A DNA stretch of 64,000 nucleotides from positions 71,328 to 135,327 of the forward strand of contig CAYLUN010000006.1 in NCBI GenBank assembly GCA_964386865.1. Reading direction: 5' to 3'. The notes under the pieces are model-generated. The model ran no database searches. It saw nothing but the letters and a program-made list of their open reading frames with translations, and was not told the DNA's origin. Of the stretch, positions 15,156 to 22,520 are shown piece by piece. Position 1 is the first letter of the stretch; every line of letters begins with the position of its first letter. The translations under genes were made by a program, and so were the position numbers. The DNA is from CAYLUN01 sp964386865 (GTDB taxonomy: Bacteria; Verrucomicrobiota; Kiritimatiellia; RFP12; UBA1067).

Positions 15156-16286
15156 ATGGGTAAAGTGCTGCGTGGGCTAGTGATTGTCATTTTGGTTCTG
15201 AGCATCGTCGCCTTGTACTTCGCGAACGAACTGTTCAAGAAGCGCGAATTGCTGACGAAGCGGAATCGCGTTCTGGTCGAAGAGGTCGTCAAATTGGCCA
15301 AGACGATCGAAGCCGCCGACGCCCCCGACGCAGCTGCGCCGGAACTGCAGAAAGACATCTCCGAGGTCTCCGACCGCGAACTCGCCAACCCCGAGAAGGA
15401 GTCGGTGCTCGAAGGCTATGCGATGAAGCTCGAGCAGCCCAATTTGCCGACGCTTGACTACGATAATGACGCGAAGCGCCTGCAGCTCAAGAGCTATTTT
15501 GTGCTCGGCCCGGACGGCAAATACGAGATGGATCCGGTCGACAACACGCCGAAGGTCAAAGGCCCCGGCTCCATGCAAGAGCTGCTCGACCAGCTCTTCG
15601 ACCGCGCCAAGGCCCAGCAGACCGCGCTGAACAAGACCCGCAGCGAGCTGACCAAAATGCGCGAGCAGCTCTCAACTTCTGTCGCCGACATCAACAAGCT
15701 GAAGGTTGACGGCCGCACGACCAAGAAGGAGCTGACCGAGACCAAGGGCCAGGTCGCCGCCCTCCAGACTGAGAAGGAGACCCTGGAAGGCCGCGTCGCC
15801 AAGCTCACCGCTGAAAAGAAAGAGCTGGCCGCCGAGGCCGCCGACGCCAAGGCCGAGACCGAGCGCGTCAAGGAAGAGAACGTCACGATCACCGAAGAGC
15901 TGGCCTCAGCCAAGAAGACGATCACTGAAATGAAGAAGAAGTGGTCCGGCGGCAACACCATTGCGCCGACAGATGGCACGCCGGTCGTCAGCACCCTGTC
16001 CGCAGGCGACAAGGGCAAGATTTTGGAAGCCAACGACGAGCTTAAGTTCGTGATTATCGAGTTCTCGGGCGACGCCATGGTCGAAATGCTCGGCGCCGAG
16101 CGCCAGAACGCCATGCCTCAGCTCGATATGAACGTCCGCCGCATCGGCCGCCAGAGCGCAGCCGGCGAGTTCGTCACCCGTATCAAGCTGCGCCAGGCTG
16201 TGCGCGGCAAGAACCTCGTGGTCGCCGATATCCTCAGCGACTGGCAGCAGGTCCCCGTGGAGAAGGGCGATGTGGTCTTCTTCTAA
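15156..16286 (+). CDS. Membrane-anchored coiled-coil protein, function unknown
   Basis: 376 residues. A short cytoplasmic tip is followed by one membrane helix (about 7-25, LVIVILVLSIVALYFANELF) and a helix rich in Lys/Glu. From about 145 to 265 there is a long heptad coiled coil (SELTKMREQLSTSVADINKLK, ELTETKGQVAALQTEKETLEGR, KKELAAEAADAKAETERVKEE). A compact C-terminal domain (about 285-376) ends WQQVPVEKGDVVFF. The arrangement recalls periplasmic spacer proteins of the envelope, but I recognise no family. It is divergent from the Exb cluster and overlaps the start of a small lipoprotein gene by 17 bases, so the two are co-translated. GAGG lies 9 bases before the ATG. Confidence 0.75.
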   Translation: MGKVLRGLVIVILVLSIVALYFANELFKKRELLTKRNRVLVEEVVKLAKTIEAADAPDAAAPELQKDISEVSDRELANPEKESVLEGYAMKLEQPNLPTLDYDNDAKRLQLKSYFVLGPDGKYEMDPVDNTPKVKGPGSMQELLDQLFDRAKAQQTALNKTRSELTKMREQLSTSVADINKLKVDGRTTKKELTETKGQVAALQTEKETLEGRVAKLTAEKKELAAEAADAKAETERVKEENVTITEELASAKKTITEMKKKWSGGNTIAPTDGTPVVSTLSAGDKGKILEANDELKFVIIEFSGDAMVEMLGAERQNAMPQLDMNVRRIGRQSAAGEFVTRIKLRQAVRGKNLVVADILSDWQQVPVEKGDVVFF

Positions 16287-16449
16287 GCCTGCGACCGCGG
16301 CTCTCGGCTTCGCCGCTCTGCTGGCGCTCCTGAGCGCAGCCGGCTGCATGGTCGATCAGCCCTGCGAGACCGATATGCCGTGGTCCGCTCCAGCCTCGTG
16401 GGAGGGCACTATGCAGCTCCCGAGCGGATACACGGACCGGTACCAATGA
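16270..16449 (+). CDS. Small lipoprotein (59 residues)
   Basis: The gene begins inside the last codons of the coiled-coil gene, in another frame, with GGAG about 7 bases before the ATG. The signal peptide KPATAALGFAALLALLSAAGC ends in a lipobox (LSAAG-Cys), giving a mature lipoprotein of about 33 residues (CMVDQPCETDMPWSAPASWE...). The W-x-x-P-x-x-W-E-G motif recalls, from memory only, the tails of small lipoproteins in related PVC genomes. Ser/Met follow Cys rather than Asp, so outer-membrane sorting by the Lol system is expected. A strong intrinsic terminator follows directly after the stop, which supports this as the true end of the transcript. Function unknown. Confidence 0.75.
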   Translation: MWSSSKPATAALGFAALLALLSAAGCMVDQPCETDMPWSAPASWEGTMQLPSGYTDRYQ

Positions 16450-16455
16450 ACAACG

Positions 16456-16485
16456 ACGCCTCTTCTTACAAGAAGGGGCGTTTTT
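16456..16485 (+). terminator. Intrinsic terminator after the lipoprotein gene
   Basis: ACGCCTCTTCTT and AAGAAGGGGCGT pair over 11-12 positions with one G-T wobble, followed by TTTTT (16481-16485). It begins 7 bases after the stop. It argues against starting the ROK kinase at the ATG at 16446 that overlaps the lipoprotein stop, because that start lies before the terminator stem. Confidence 0.85.
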
Positions 16486-16505
16486 CGTATCAGGAGACAG
16501 CGCGT

Positions 16506-17744
16506 ATGCCCCCCACCTATTACCTCGGGATCGACGTCGGCGGCTCGCACATTACCTTGGACCTGGTCGACACGCAGACTTTCGAGATGCTCCCCAGCAG
16601 CGCCGTCCGCGAGCACCTCGACACCCACGCGCAACCCACGGCCGTTCTCGGCGTCTTTGAGCACGCCATCCGCGCCTGCGCTGAAAAGGTCGGCGCCGCC
16701 GCCGTCAAAGGCGTGGGCCTCGCCATCCCCGGCCCCTTCAGCTACGAGGAGGGCGTCTGCCGCATCACCCCCCACCAGAACAAGTACGAGCAGATGTTCG
16801 GCGTCAACTTCCGCCAGTACCTCTCCAATGCCCTCGAAAATCCCTCCAAGCCCGTGGTTTTCAACAACGACGCCGCCTGCTTCGCCCTCGGCGAGTACTT
16901 CCGCGGCGGTGCCAAGGGGTTCAACCGCCCCGTCGTGGTCACCCTCGGCACCGGCTTCGGCGCCTCGTTCCTCAAGTACGGACGGCCCCAAACCAAAGGC
17001 GACGACGTGCCGCCCGACGGCGAGCTCTGGCACGTGCCCTACAAGACCGGCATCGCGGACGACTTCTTCTCCACCCGCTGGCTCGTGGCCGAGTGGCAGC
17101 GCCTGACCGGCCAGACCGCCGCAGGCGGCAAAGAGATCGCCCAGGCCGCGCTCACGGGCGACGCCAACGCCAAACAGATTTTCCGCACCTTCGGCGAAAA
17201 CCTCGCCGAGTGCGTCGCGCCCTGGCTCGAGACGTTCGGCGCCGACGCCTTTGTTATCGGCGGCAACCTCGCCCTCTGCTGGGATCTCTACGTCCCCGCG
17301 CTCGAGGCCGGCCTCGCCCAGCGGCTCACCGGCGGCATCGCCGTGCGCCCCTGCCAGCTCGGCGAGCAGGCCCCGATCTACGGCGCCGCGCTGGCCCTCA
17401 CGCTGGTCGACCCCGCCGCCGTCACGCCCGCCCCCCTGCCTGCCGCTGGCGGCAAGGCCTTCGCAGCCCTGGTGGACAAGGTTTCCGCGCAGAAGCTGGT
17501 CCTCCTCGACGGCCCCGCCGAAACCCCGTGGAAAGACCTCGTGGCCGCCTTCGACGCGGCCTTGCGCGCCGCCGGCAAGCGGACGGTCTGGTACGACGTC
17601 AACGCCGCCCGCGCCGGCGAAGGCTTTGACCCCGGCAACCTCGCGAACATCCGCCCCGACGCCGCAGCCGACCTCTGCGTCGTCGCCGGCTGCGGGTCGT
17701 CGCAGGTCCCGTGGGCCGACGCCGCCAAGATCTGCCTCGTCTAG
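16506..17744 (+). CDS. ROK-family sugar kinase with an extra C-terminal domain
   Basis: 412 residues from MPPTYYLGIDVGGSHITLDL, with AGGAG 9 bases upstream. It shows the ASKHA phosphate-1 motif GIDVGGSHIT, the ROK active-site region VVFNNDAACFALGEYF (catalytic Asp in NNDA) and the second phosphate motif LGTGFGASFL. The ROK zinc motif (CxCGxxGCxE) is missing; the corresponding stretch is GELWHVPYKTG. After the kinase (about residue 305) comes a roughly 105-residue Rossmann-like tail (KLVLLDGPAETPWKDLVAAF..., ADLCVVAGCGSSQVPW) that I cannot assign. The likely reaction is ATP-dependent phosphorylation of glucose or a related hexose in the cytoplasm. It stands alone after a terminator and converges on the GH106 gene, sharing the CTAG stop. 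Confidence 0.8.
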   Translation: MPPTYYLGIDVGGSHITLDLVDTQTFEMLPSSAVREHLDTHAQPTAVLGVFEHAIRACAEKVGAAAVKGVGLAIPGPFSYEEGVCRITPHQNKYEQMFGVNFRQYLSNALENPSKPVVFNNDAACFALGEYFRGGAKGFNRPVVVTLGTGFGASFLKYGRPQTKGDDVPPDGELWHVPYKTGIADDFFSTRWLVAEWQRLTGQTAAGGKEIAQAALTGDANAKQIFRTFGENLAECVAPWLETFGADAFVIGGNLALCWDLYVPALEAGLAQRLTGGIAVRPCQLGEQAPIYGAALALTLVDPAAVTPAPLPAAGGKAFAALVDKVSAQKLVLLDGPAETPWKDLVAAFDAALRAAGKRTVWYDVNAARAGEGFDPGNLANIRPDAAADLCVVAGCGSSQVPWADAAKICLV

Positions 17745-20527
17745 TACAACTCGACCTTCACCGGCCCCATCAGCCCAGACGGCTGCAAGGCATCTTCGGA
17801 GGAGAAGCCCTGGTAGGCCTTGAGCGTGCGCTTGCCCTTCTCGTACTGCATGTTGCTCCGGGTGATGCGCTGCTCGGGCGGCAGGCCGGCGTCGCCGACC
17901 AGCCGGTTCGCCCACGGGTTGGTGACCTCGATCTGCAGCTCGTTCGCGCCCGCCTTCAGCGCGCCCGTCAGCTCCGCCTGCCACGGCGCGGTCCACACAA
18001 CCCCGAGATCGTTGCCGTTCAGCCGCACCTGCGCCAGCGCCGCGACGGCGCCCAGCTGCAGGATTGCCTTGCGCCCCACCTGCTCAGCCGCGACCTCGAA
18101 CGTCTTCCGGTACGTCGCCGTGCCGGAGAAGTACTTGATGCCGCTCTCGGCGTGTTTCGTCCAGTCCATCAGCGACTCGAACACCGCCTTCTCCGGCGCG
18201 CCACGACCGGCCTGGAAGCTAACCTCCCACGGGCCCTGGAGCTGGACAGAGGCCGGCGGTCGGAGGTCGGAGGCTACCGATCTCTGATCTTCGATCACCG
18301 ATCTCCGCTTGCGGAACACCACGAATACCGACCCGTCCTGCGGCAGGTCGAGCGTCAGACGCGTCCGCCCATCCTCCGTCCTCCGACCTCCGACCTCCGT
18401 CTCGATCCGTCCGCTGACCGCATCCCACAGCTCGGGCTGCCTGCCGCTCACGCGGAACGCGCACTCGGCCTTGCCCGTGCCCGCGACGAAGTAGATGTCG
18501 GCCTCGCCGTCGCGGCGGTGCGTGTACTCGAACGGCCCCTCGAAATCGGGCGCCAGCCCCTTCGCCGTCAGCGCCTCCGGCAGCGACGGCGAGCCCGCCC
18601 ACAGCTCCCCGCCCAGCCGCCGCGCCTCGTCGTCGCCCGCCGCGAGCCCCGGCGTGCGCTGCGGCTTGCGCGCGCCGAACACGACGGGCACGCCGGCCCG
18701 CTTGAGTTCCGCGATCTTGCGCAGCGCCGCGAGCGGGGCCTGCTCCTCAGCGAGGTCTACGGCCAGCACGCGGTACGTCATGCCGTCGGGAAGGACGAGC
18801 GCGCCGTCCTTGGCCGACGCGCGCTCCAGCAGCGCCTCGGTGGTGATCACGTCGTAGCCGTGCCCCTGCGGCAGCGCCACCGTGGCCGTCGCGCTCCAGT
18901 TGGTGGCGAAGCGGCCCCAGTGAAAGTACGGCACGTCGCCGACATACGCGCACACGTCCGCCACGTGGAGCCCCTGCCGCAACAGGTGCTGGCAGCGGCC
19001 GAGGTAGGTCATGAAGGGCGCGGCCTGCTCGAACCACGTCACTTTCGGGTTGATGTGCGTGCCCGCAAAGTACTCGGTGCCGGGCAACCCGAACGCCTTC
19101 GGCGAGCAGGTGAAGGTGTGCCACACGAGCTGGTTGACGCCGTCGATAAAGCTCTCGTCGCCCGCCCGCTTCAGCAGCGCGGGAGAAGGCGTCCAGTGGC
19201 GGACCATGTGCGTGAACGCCTCGGCCGCGGCCAGCCGTTTGCCGTAGATGTGCGCGGCGATCGCCTGCGGCCGGCTCATTTGGCGGCCGCGCCGGTCGGT
19301 GTCGCCCGTGTACCAGAACTCGCCCTGCGGCATGTCGTTGCGGCTGAGGAACGACAGCTGGTCGGCCTCGCCGAACACGTTTGGGTCGCGGTTCCACGGC
19401 CCGCCGGACTCCGAGTGCCACTTGAGCCCGTTCTGGTGGGAGAGCGTCATCATGGTGCCGTAGAAGTTGTCCCGGAAACAGTCGTTGCGCGCACGCCGGT
19501 AGTCGCTGATGAACCGCTTCGACTCCTCCTGGCTCTTGACCGCAAACCCCGCCAGCGCCGGCAGCCACGGCCGGATCTCGTAGCCGCAATACGTCGCGAA
19601 ATCCTTCTCGAATGCGCCGGTCCACGTCGGCACCGCCCCTTCCCAGCTCACGCTGTAGAAGTGCGTCAGCGTCTTGCCTGCCAGCGGGCCGACATCGGCG
19701 ATGATCGCCTGGCCCATGCGGTTGAAGTGGCCCTCCACCGCCTTAGGATCCAGCACATCCACGTCGTACTCGTGGCCGTCGATGGTCGTGTGGCCGAAGC
19801 GCACCAGCGCCCACTGCCCCTGCGGCACCTCCCACGCCAAGCGGCCGCCCGCGTCCACCTGGCCCGTCAGATCCACGATCTCCTGCGCGGCGTGGAACTC
19901 CAGCGCCTTCTGGCCGTCGATCTTCTTGCCCCACGCCGAGGCGTGCATCGTGTAGAGCCCGTCTCCGGCGTTGACCCACTCGGCCTTCGGGTCGGGGGCG
20001 GCGCCCTCATATTTCACGGCGAACGTCGCGATGGGCCAGAAGTATGTGCGGTCCGGGTTCTTCAGCGCCGCGTCGAAGCGCGTGCCGCCCGCCAGCGGGG
20101 CGGTCTGGCAGATCAGCCGCTTGGGCGCGTCGGCGCCGACCTCCCACGGCCCCTTCAGCGCGCCCGCGCAGCTGCTGAGGTTGACGCTCACCTCGAGCCC
20201 CACGCGGGCGGCCTCCTTGATGCCGAACGCCAGCAGCTCGCGCCACTCGGGGCTCATGAACTCCATCTTGGGCTTCGGCAGCACGACGTGCCCCTTGTCG
20301 TCCCAGTAGCCGCGCGCGTCGAACATCAGCAGCCCGCCGAAGCCCACGCGCCGCATGGCCTCCATGTCGCTCGTGATGGTCTCCTTGTCCACGTGCCCGT
20401 TGATCCACCACCAATAGGCCCACGGCCGACTCGTCACCGGCACGCGGCGAAAGTTCTCTTCCAGCGTCGCAGCCCTCACGCCCAGCGCCGCGCACATCAA
20501 CACGCCCAACAGACAGCTCTTTTTCAT
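17741..20527 (-). CDS. GH106-type alpha-L-rhamnosidase, exported
   Basis: 928 residues from MKKSCLLGVLMCAALGVRA (signal peptide). The start of the mature protein fits the GH106 pattern: FRRVPVTSRPWAYWWWINGHV, DKETITSDMEAMRRVGFGGLLMFD, with later family-like parts around FYSVSWEGAVPTW and GLKWHSESGG. The C-terminal region (about 700-928) is a beta-sandwich of the galactose-binding kind (ILQLGAVAALAQVRLNGNDLGVVW). GH106 enzymes remove alpha-L-rhamnose from pectic and other polysaccharides. It is last in a minus-strand operon after a sugar-isomerase-like gene and a gene remnant, under a divergent AraC-type regulator. Two short repeat insertions (18254-18308 and 18372-18409) add about 30 residues between domains without breaking the frame. 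Confidence 0.8.
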   Translation of the reverse strand: MKKSCLLGVLMCAALGVRAATLEENFRRVPVTSRPWAYWWWINGHVDKETITSDMEAMRRVGFGGLLMFDARGYWDDKGHVVLPKPKMEFMSPEWRELLAFGIKEAARVGLEVSVNLSSCAGALKGPWEVGADAPKRLICQTAPLAGGTRFDAALKNPDRTYFWPIATFAVKYEGAAPDPKAEWVNAGDGLYTMHASAWGKKIDGQKALEFHAAQEIVDLTGQVDAGGRLAWEVPQGQWALVRFGHTTIDGHEYDVDVLDPKAVEGHFNRMGQAIIADVGPLAGKTLTHFYSVSWEGAVPTWTGAFEKDFATYCGYEIRPWLPALAGFAVKSQEESKRFISDYRRARNDCFRDNFYGTMMTLSHQNGLKWHSESGGPWNRDPNVFGEADQLSFLSRNDMPQGEFWYTGDTDRRGRQMSRPQAIAAHIYGKRLAAAEAFTHMVRHWTPSPALLKRAGDESFIDGVNQLVWHTFTCSPKAFGLPGTEYFAGTHINPKVTWFEQAAPFMTYLGRCQHLLRQGLHVADVCAYVGDVPYFHWGRFATNWSATATVALPQGHGYDVITTEALLERASAKDGALVLPDGMTYRVLAVDLAEEQAPLAALRKIAELKRAGVPVVFGARKPQRTPGLAAGDDEARRLGGELWAGSPSLPEALTAKGLAPDFEGPFEYTHRRDGEADIYFVAGTGKAECAFRVSGRQPELWDAVSGRIETEVGGRRTEDGRTRLTLDLPQDGSVFVVFRKRRSVIEDQRSVASDLRPPASVQLQGPWEVSFQAGRGAPEKAVFESLMDWTKHAESGIKYFSGTATYRKTFEVAAEQVGRKAILQLGAVAALAQVRLNGNDLGVVWTAPWQAELTGALKAGANELQIEVTNPWANRLVGDAGLPPEQRITRSNMQYEKGKRTLKAYQGFSSEDALQPSGLMGPVKVELY
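18254..18308. repeat. In-frame GATC-word / CGGAGGT repeat inside GH106 gene
   Basis: GGTCGGAGGTCGGAGG is followed by CCGATCTCTGATCTTCGATC and ACCGATCTCCGC. The GATC words recur every 8-9 bases. It codes, on the minus strand, for RRSVIEDQRSVASDLRPP, a peptide unlike the surrounding enzyme. Confidence 0.7.
18372..18409. repeat. In-frame CCTCCGA-word repeat inside GH106 gene
   Basis: TCCTCCGTCCTCCGACCTCC GACCTCCGTCTCGATCCG carries the inverse of the CGGAGGTCGGAGG words found at 18254-18308. It codes for EVGGRRTEDGR. The intervening 63 bases code for normal enzyme sequence (LDLPQDGSVFVVFRK). Confidence 0.65.
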
Positions 20528-20543
20528 GGTGCTTCGCCTCTTT

Positions 20544-20825
20544 TCACTTCTTCGCCGTTCCGAAGACTTTGCGGATCGCCTCGAGGTGGGCGGAGCCGTA
20601 GTGCGCTTCGGGCAACAGAAACTGGCCTTCCGTCCACTCGTTCCACGCGCTGCCGTGGTCATACGTGTGCCAGTGCGGATAATAGACGGCCACGACGGCG
20701 GGCCGGGCCGCCGATGGCGCGACTTCAGCCACGCATGCGACCGCGTTCACGGAAGCGACCAGCGCGCACAACGCCCGGCGGCTCGCGAGCCCGCTCCGCC
20801 TGCGCCCCACCTTGACCTCTGTCAT
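20544..20825 (-). pseudogene. GH99-like (WbsX-type) gene remnant with internal deletion
   Basis: 93 codons. A signal-like start (LCALVASVNAVACVAEV) leads into PAVVAVYYPHWHTYDH, which fits the N-terminus of GH99-like proteins, and then directly into SAWNEWTEGQFLLPE, HYGSAHLEAIRKVFG, which fits the extreme C-terminus. Full-length relatives, such as the gene at 60347, are about 400 residues; there the two motifs lie over 300 residues apart. So the catalytic barrel is missing and the ends are joined in frame. It sits between the isomerase-like gene (16 bases upstream) and GH106 (16 bases downstream), so it is still transcribed. A functional mini-protein cannot be excluded. Confidence 0.7.
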
Positions 20826-20841
20826 CTCCGCCCCCCTTGCT

Positions 20842-22368
20842 CTACTCGCGCGGCGTCACGACGACGGCTTCGATGCCCAGCACCTTCGCGATTTTGACGA
20901 GGCTGTCCGCGTGGTGCCCCACGCCCAGCGCGAAGTGGTGCGTCGGCCCCTGCTCGACCCACTTCAGCAGGAAGGTGCGCACGTCGGGCTTGAACTTGCC
21001 GTGCGTGTTGGTGTTGCCCGTCGGCGGGATCGGCCCGGCCAGCGACTCGCCCTCGGCGATCACGAACTTCATCTTGCCGTCCGCCTTGACGCCGATCGAG
21101 AGCATGGTGATCGGCCCCTCCTTGATGTTGAACTCCACGCCCGCGCCCTTGCCCGGCTTGCCGTGGTAGGTCTTGAGCGAGCGCAGCACGGGCTTGCGCG
21201 AGGCGATGTTCAGGTGGTGCGGCCCGTCGTGGCCCACGAGCACGGAGTCGCGCTCGAAATCGACTGGGTGAAACTCCGCGAAGCTGCCGCCGACGTCGAG
21301 CCGGTCCATGATCATCATCGCGACGCAGTTCTTGAGGTCGTACTCGCCGCACATCGGAAAGCCCGCGCCGGTCAGCAGGGAGTTGCCTACGATCAGGTTC
21401 GTTACCAGCTCGCGCAGCGGCGAGTCGGGCAGCCCCTCGTAGTAGTACGCCAGCCCGTCGAGATTCCGCGACGCCGTGAATTTGTCGAGCGCCACCGCGG
21501 CCTTGGCCGCAACCTCCAAATCGTGGTCAGTTAACTTCGTGGTCAGCGGGTCTGAGACGGGGTCAGGCGTGTCGAAGAACCCGAGGATCACCTGCTTCTT
21601 GGCCTCGACCGCGGCCTTGTCCTCCTGCAGATAGAACTTCAGAATCTCATCCGGCTCGCACAGCGCCACGTGGCAGCCGAAGGCGGCGGTGACCGCCGTC
21701 GGGTCGACGTGCATGTCGTACATCGACTCGAGCACGTGCCCCATGAGACCGATGCGCGCGCGGCGCAGGTCGTGCAGCACCTTGGCGATCTGGCACCAGC
21801 GCGCCAGCTCCTTGTCCGCGATCGGATCGCCCTCGCGCACGCCGAGGATCACGTCGGCCACGGGCTTGCCCATGCGGATCGCGACGCCGGTGAACTCGGG
21901 CACCGAGCAGAAGTCGTCGTTGCACAGCTGCGTGTAGGTCTTGGCCGTCGCGTACGGCATGGCCTTGAGCGGCTGCAGCGCGACGAGCACGATCGGCACG
22001 TTGAGGTCGCGGGCGAGGATGCCGAACGTCGAGGAGGTCGCGTAGGTCACCATGTCGATGAAGAGCACGTCCAAGTCGGCGGCCTTCATCTTCGGCAGCG
22101 CGTCGTAGGCGTCCTGCGCCTTGTCGAGGATGCCGAAGGTCACGGTCTCCACGCCGTTGGCCTGCACCTTCTTGTCGAGCTGGGCCATCTTGCCTTTCAG
22201 CTCGTCCAGCAGGCCGTCGAACTGGCCCCAGTAGGTGTGGTGCCCCACGCCGACGATGCCGACGCGCGCGGCCAAGGGCTTGCGCCGCTCCACGCGCGGC
22301 CCCTCGGCGGCCCACGCCGAAGCCGCCATCACCGCCACCGCCCAAACCGCCAGACAGCCGTTCTTCAT
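20842..22368 (-). CDS. L-fucose/L-arabinose isomerase-like protein with a signal peptide
   Basis: 508 residues from MKNGCLAVWAVAVMAASAWA; GGAGG lies 8 bases upstream. The body matches the fucose/arabinose isomerase fold: ARVGIVGVGHHTYWGQFDGL, DVLFIDMVTYATSSTF, VPIVLVALQP, MGHVLESMYDMHVDP, GLAYYYEGLPDSPLRELVTNLIVG, and a C-terminal beta-barrel with THHFALGVGHHADSL. Glu in YYYEG and His residues in the C-terminal part are candidate metal ligands. Isomerases of this family are cytoplasmic, yet the first 20 residues form a convincing signal peptide ending AWAAEG. It is the first gene of the unit with GH106. Inference: a periplasmic isomerase, or a non-catalytic sugar-binding relative. The reaction is not proven. 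Confidence 0.75.
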   Translation of the reverse strand: MKNGCLAVWAVAVMAASAWAAEGPRVERRKPLAARVGIVGVGHHTYWGQFDGLLDELKGKMAQLDKKVQANGVETVTFGILDKAQDAYDALPKMKAADLDVLFIDMVTYATSSTFGILARDLNVPIVLVALQPLKAMPYATAKTYTQLCNDDFCSVPEFTGVAIRMGKPVADVILGVREGDPIADKELARWCQIAKVLHDLRRARIGLMGHVLESMYDMHVDPTAVTAAFGCHVALCEPDEILKFYLQEDKAAVEAKKQVILGFFDTPDPVSDPLTTKLTDHDLEVAAKAAVALDKFTASRNLDGLAYYYEGLPDSPLRELVTNLIVGNSLLTGAGFPMCGEYDLKNCVAMMIMDRLDVGGSFAEFHPVDFERDSVLVGHDGPHHLNIASRKPVLRSLKTYHGKPGKGAGVEFNIKEGPITMLSIGVKADGKMKFVIAEGESLAGPIPPTGNTNTHGKFKPDVRTFLLKWVEQGPTHHFALGVGHHADSLVKIAKVLGIEAVVVTPRE

Positions 22369-22412
22369 CGCGCGTTCCTCCCACGTCGTTCCTGAATCCA
22401 CAATACGCGCCC

Positions 22413-22441
22413 ATTCTAGGTTGGACGGCGTTTGTTGTCGA
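22413..22441 (-). promoter_or_regulatory. Promoter of the isomerase-GH106 unit
   Basis: Minus strand: -35 TCGACA (22436-22441), a 17-base spacer, -10 TAGAAT (22413-22418); each box matches 5 of 6. The transcript would start near 22406, giving a leader of about 38 bases. Confidence 0.65.
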
Positions 22442-22468
22442 TCTGCATGTTGCGTATTTGTTTTCGAT
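22431..22468. promoter_or_regulatory. Direct-repeat operator, probably for the adjacent XylR-like regulator
   Basis: TTTGTTGTCGAT (22431-22442) and TTTGTTTTCGAT (22457-22468) match at 11 of 12 positions and are 26 bases apart. The first overlaps the -35 box of the isomerase operon and the second lies just upstream. That is the usual geometry for an AraC/XylR activator bound as two half-sites. It lies between the operon and the divergent regulator gene. Confidence 0.6.
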
Positions 22469-22520
22469 GGTTTGCGCAGTTGCGCTTGCCAAGCCCGACG
22501 CCGCGACGTAGAGTGTAGGC

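Noticed and set aside
16446..16505. Earlier start for the ROK kinase at the ATG overlapping the lipoprotein stop
   Set aside because: The extra codons translate the stem of an intrinsic terminator, and a proper AGGAG stands before the ATG at 16506.
17711..20815. Plus-strand open frame of 1034 codons opposite GH106
   Set aside because: Its composition (Arg, Leu, Val, His-rich, no motifs) is that of the reverse of GC-rich coding DNA. GH106 on the minus strand has a signal peptide and family motifs.
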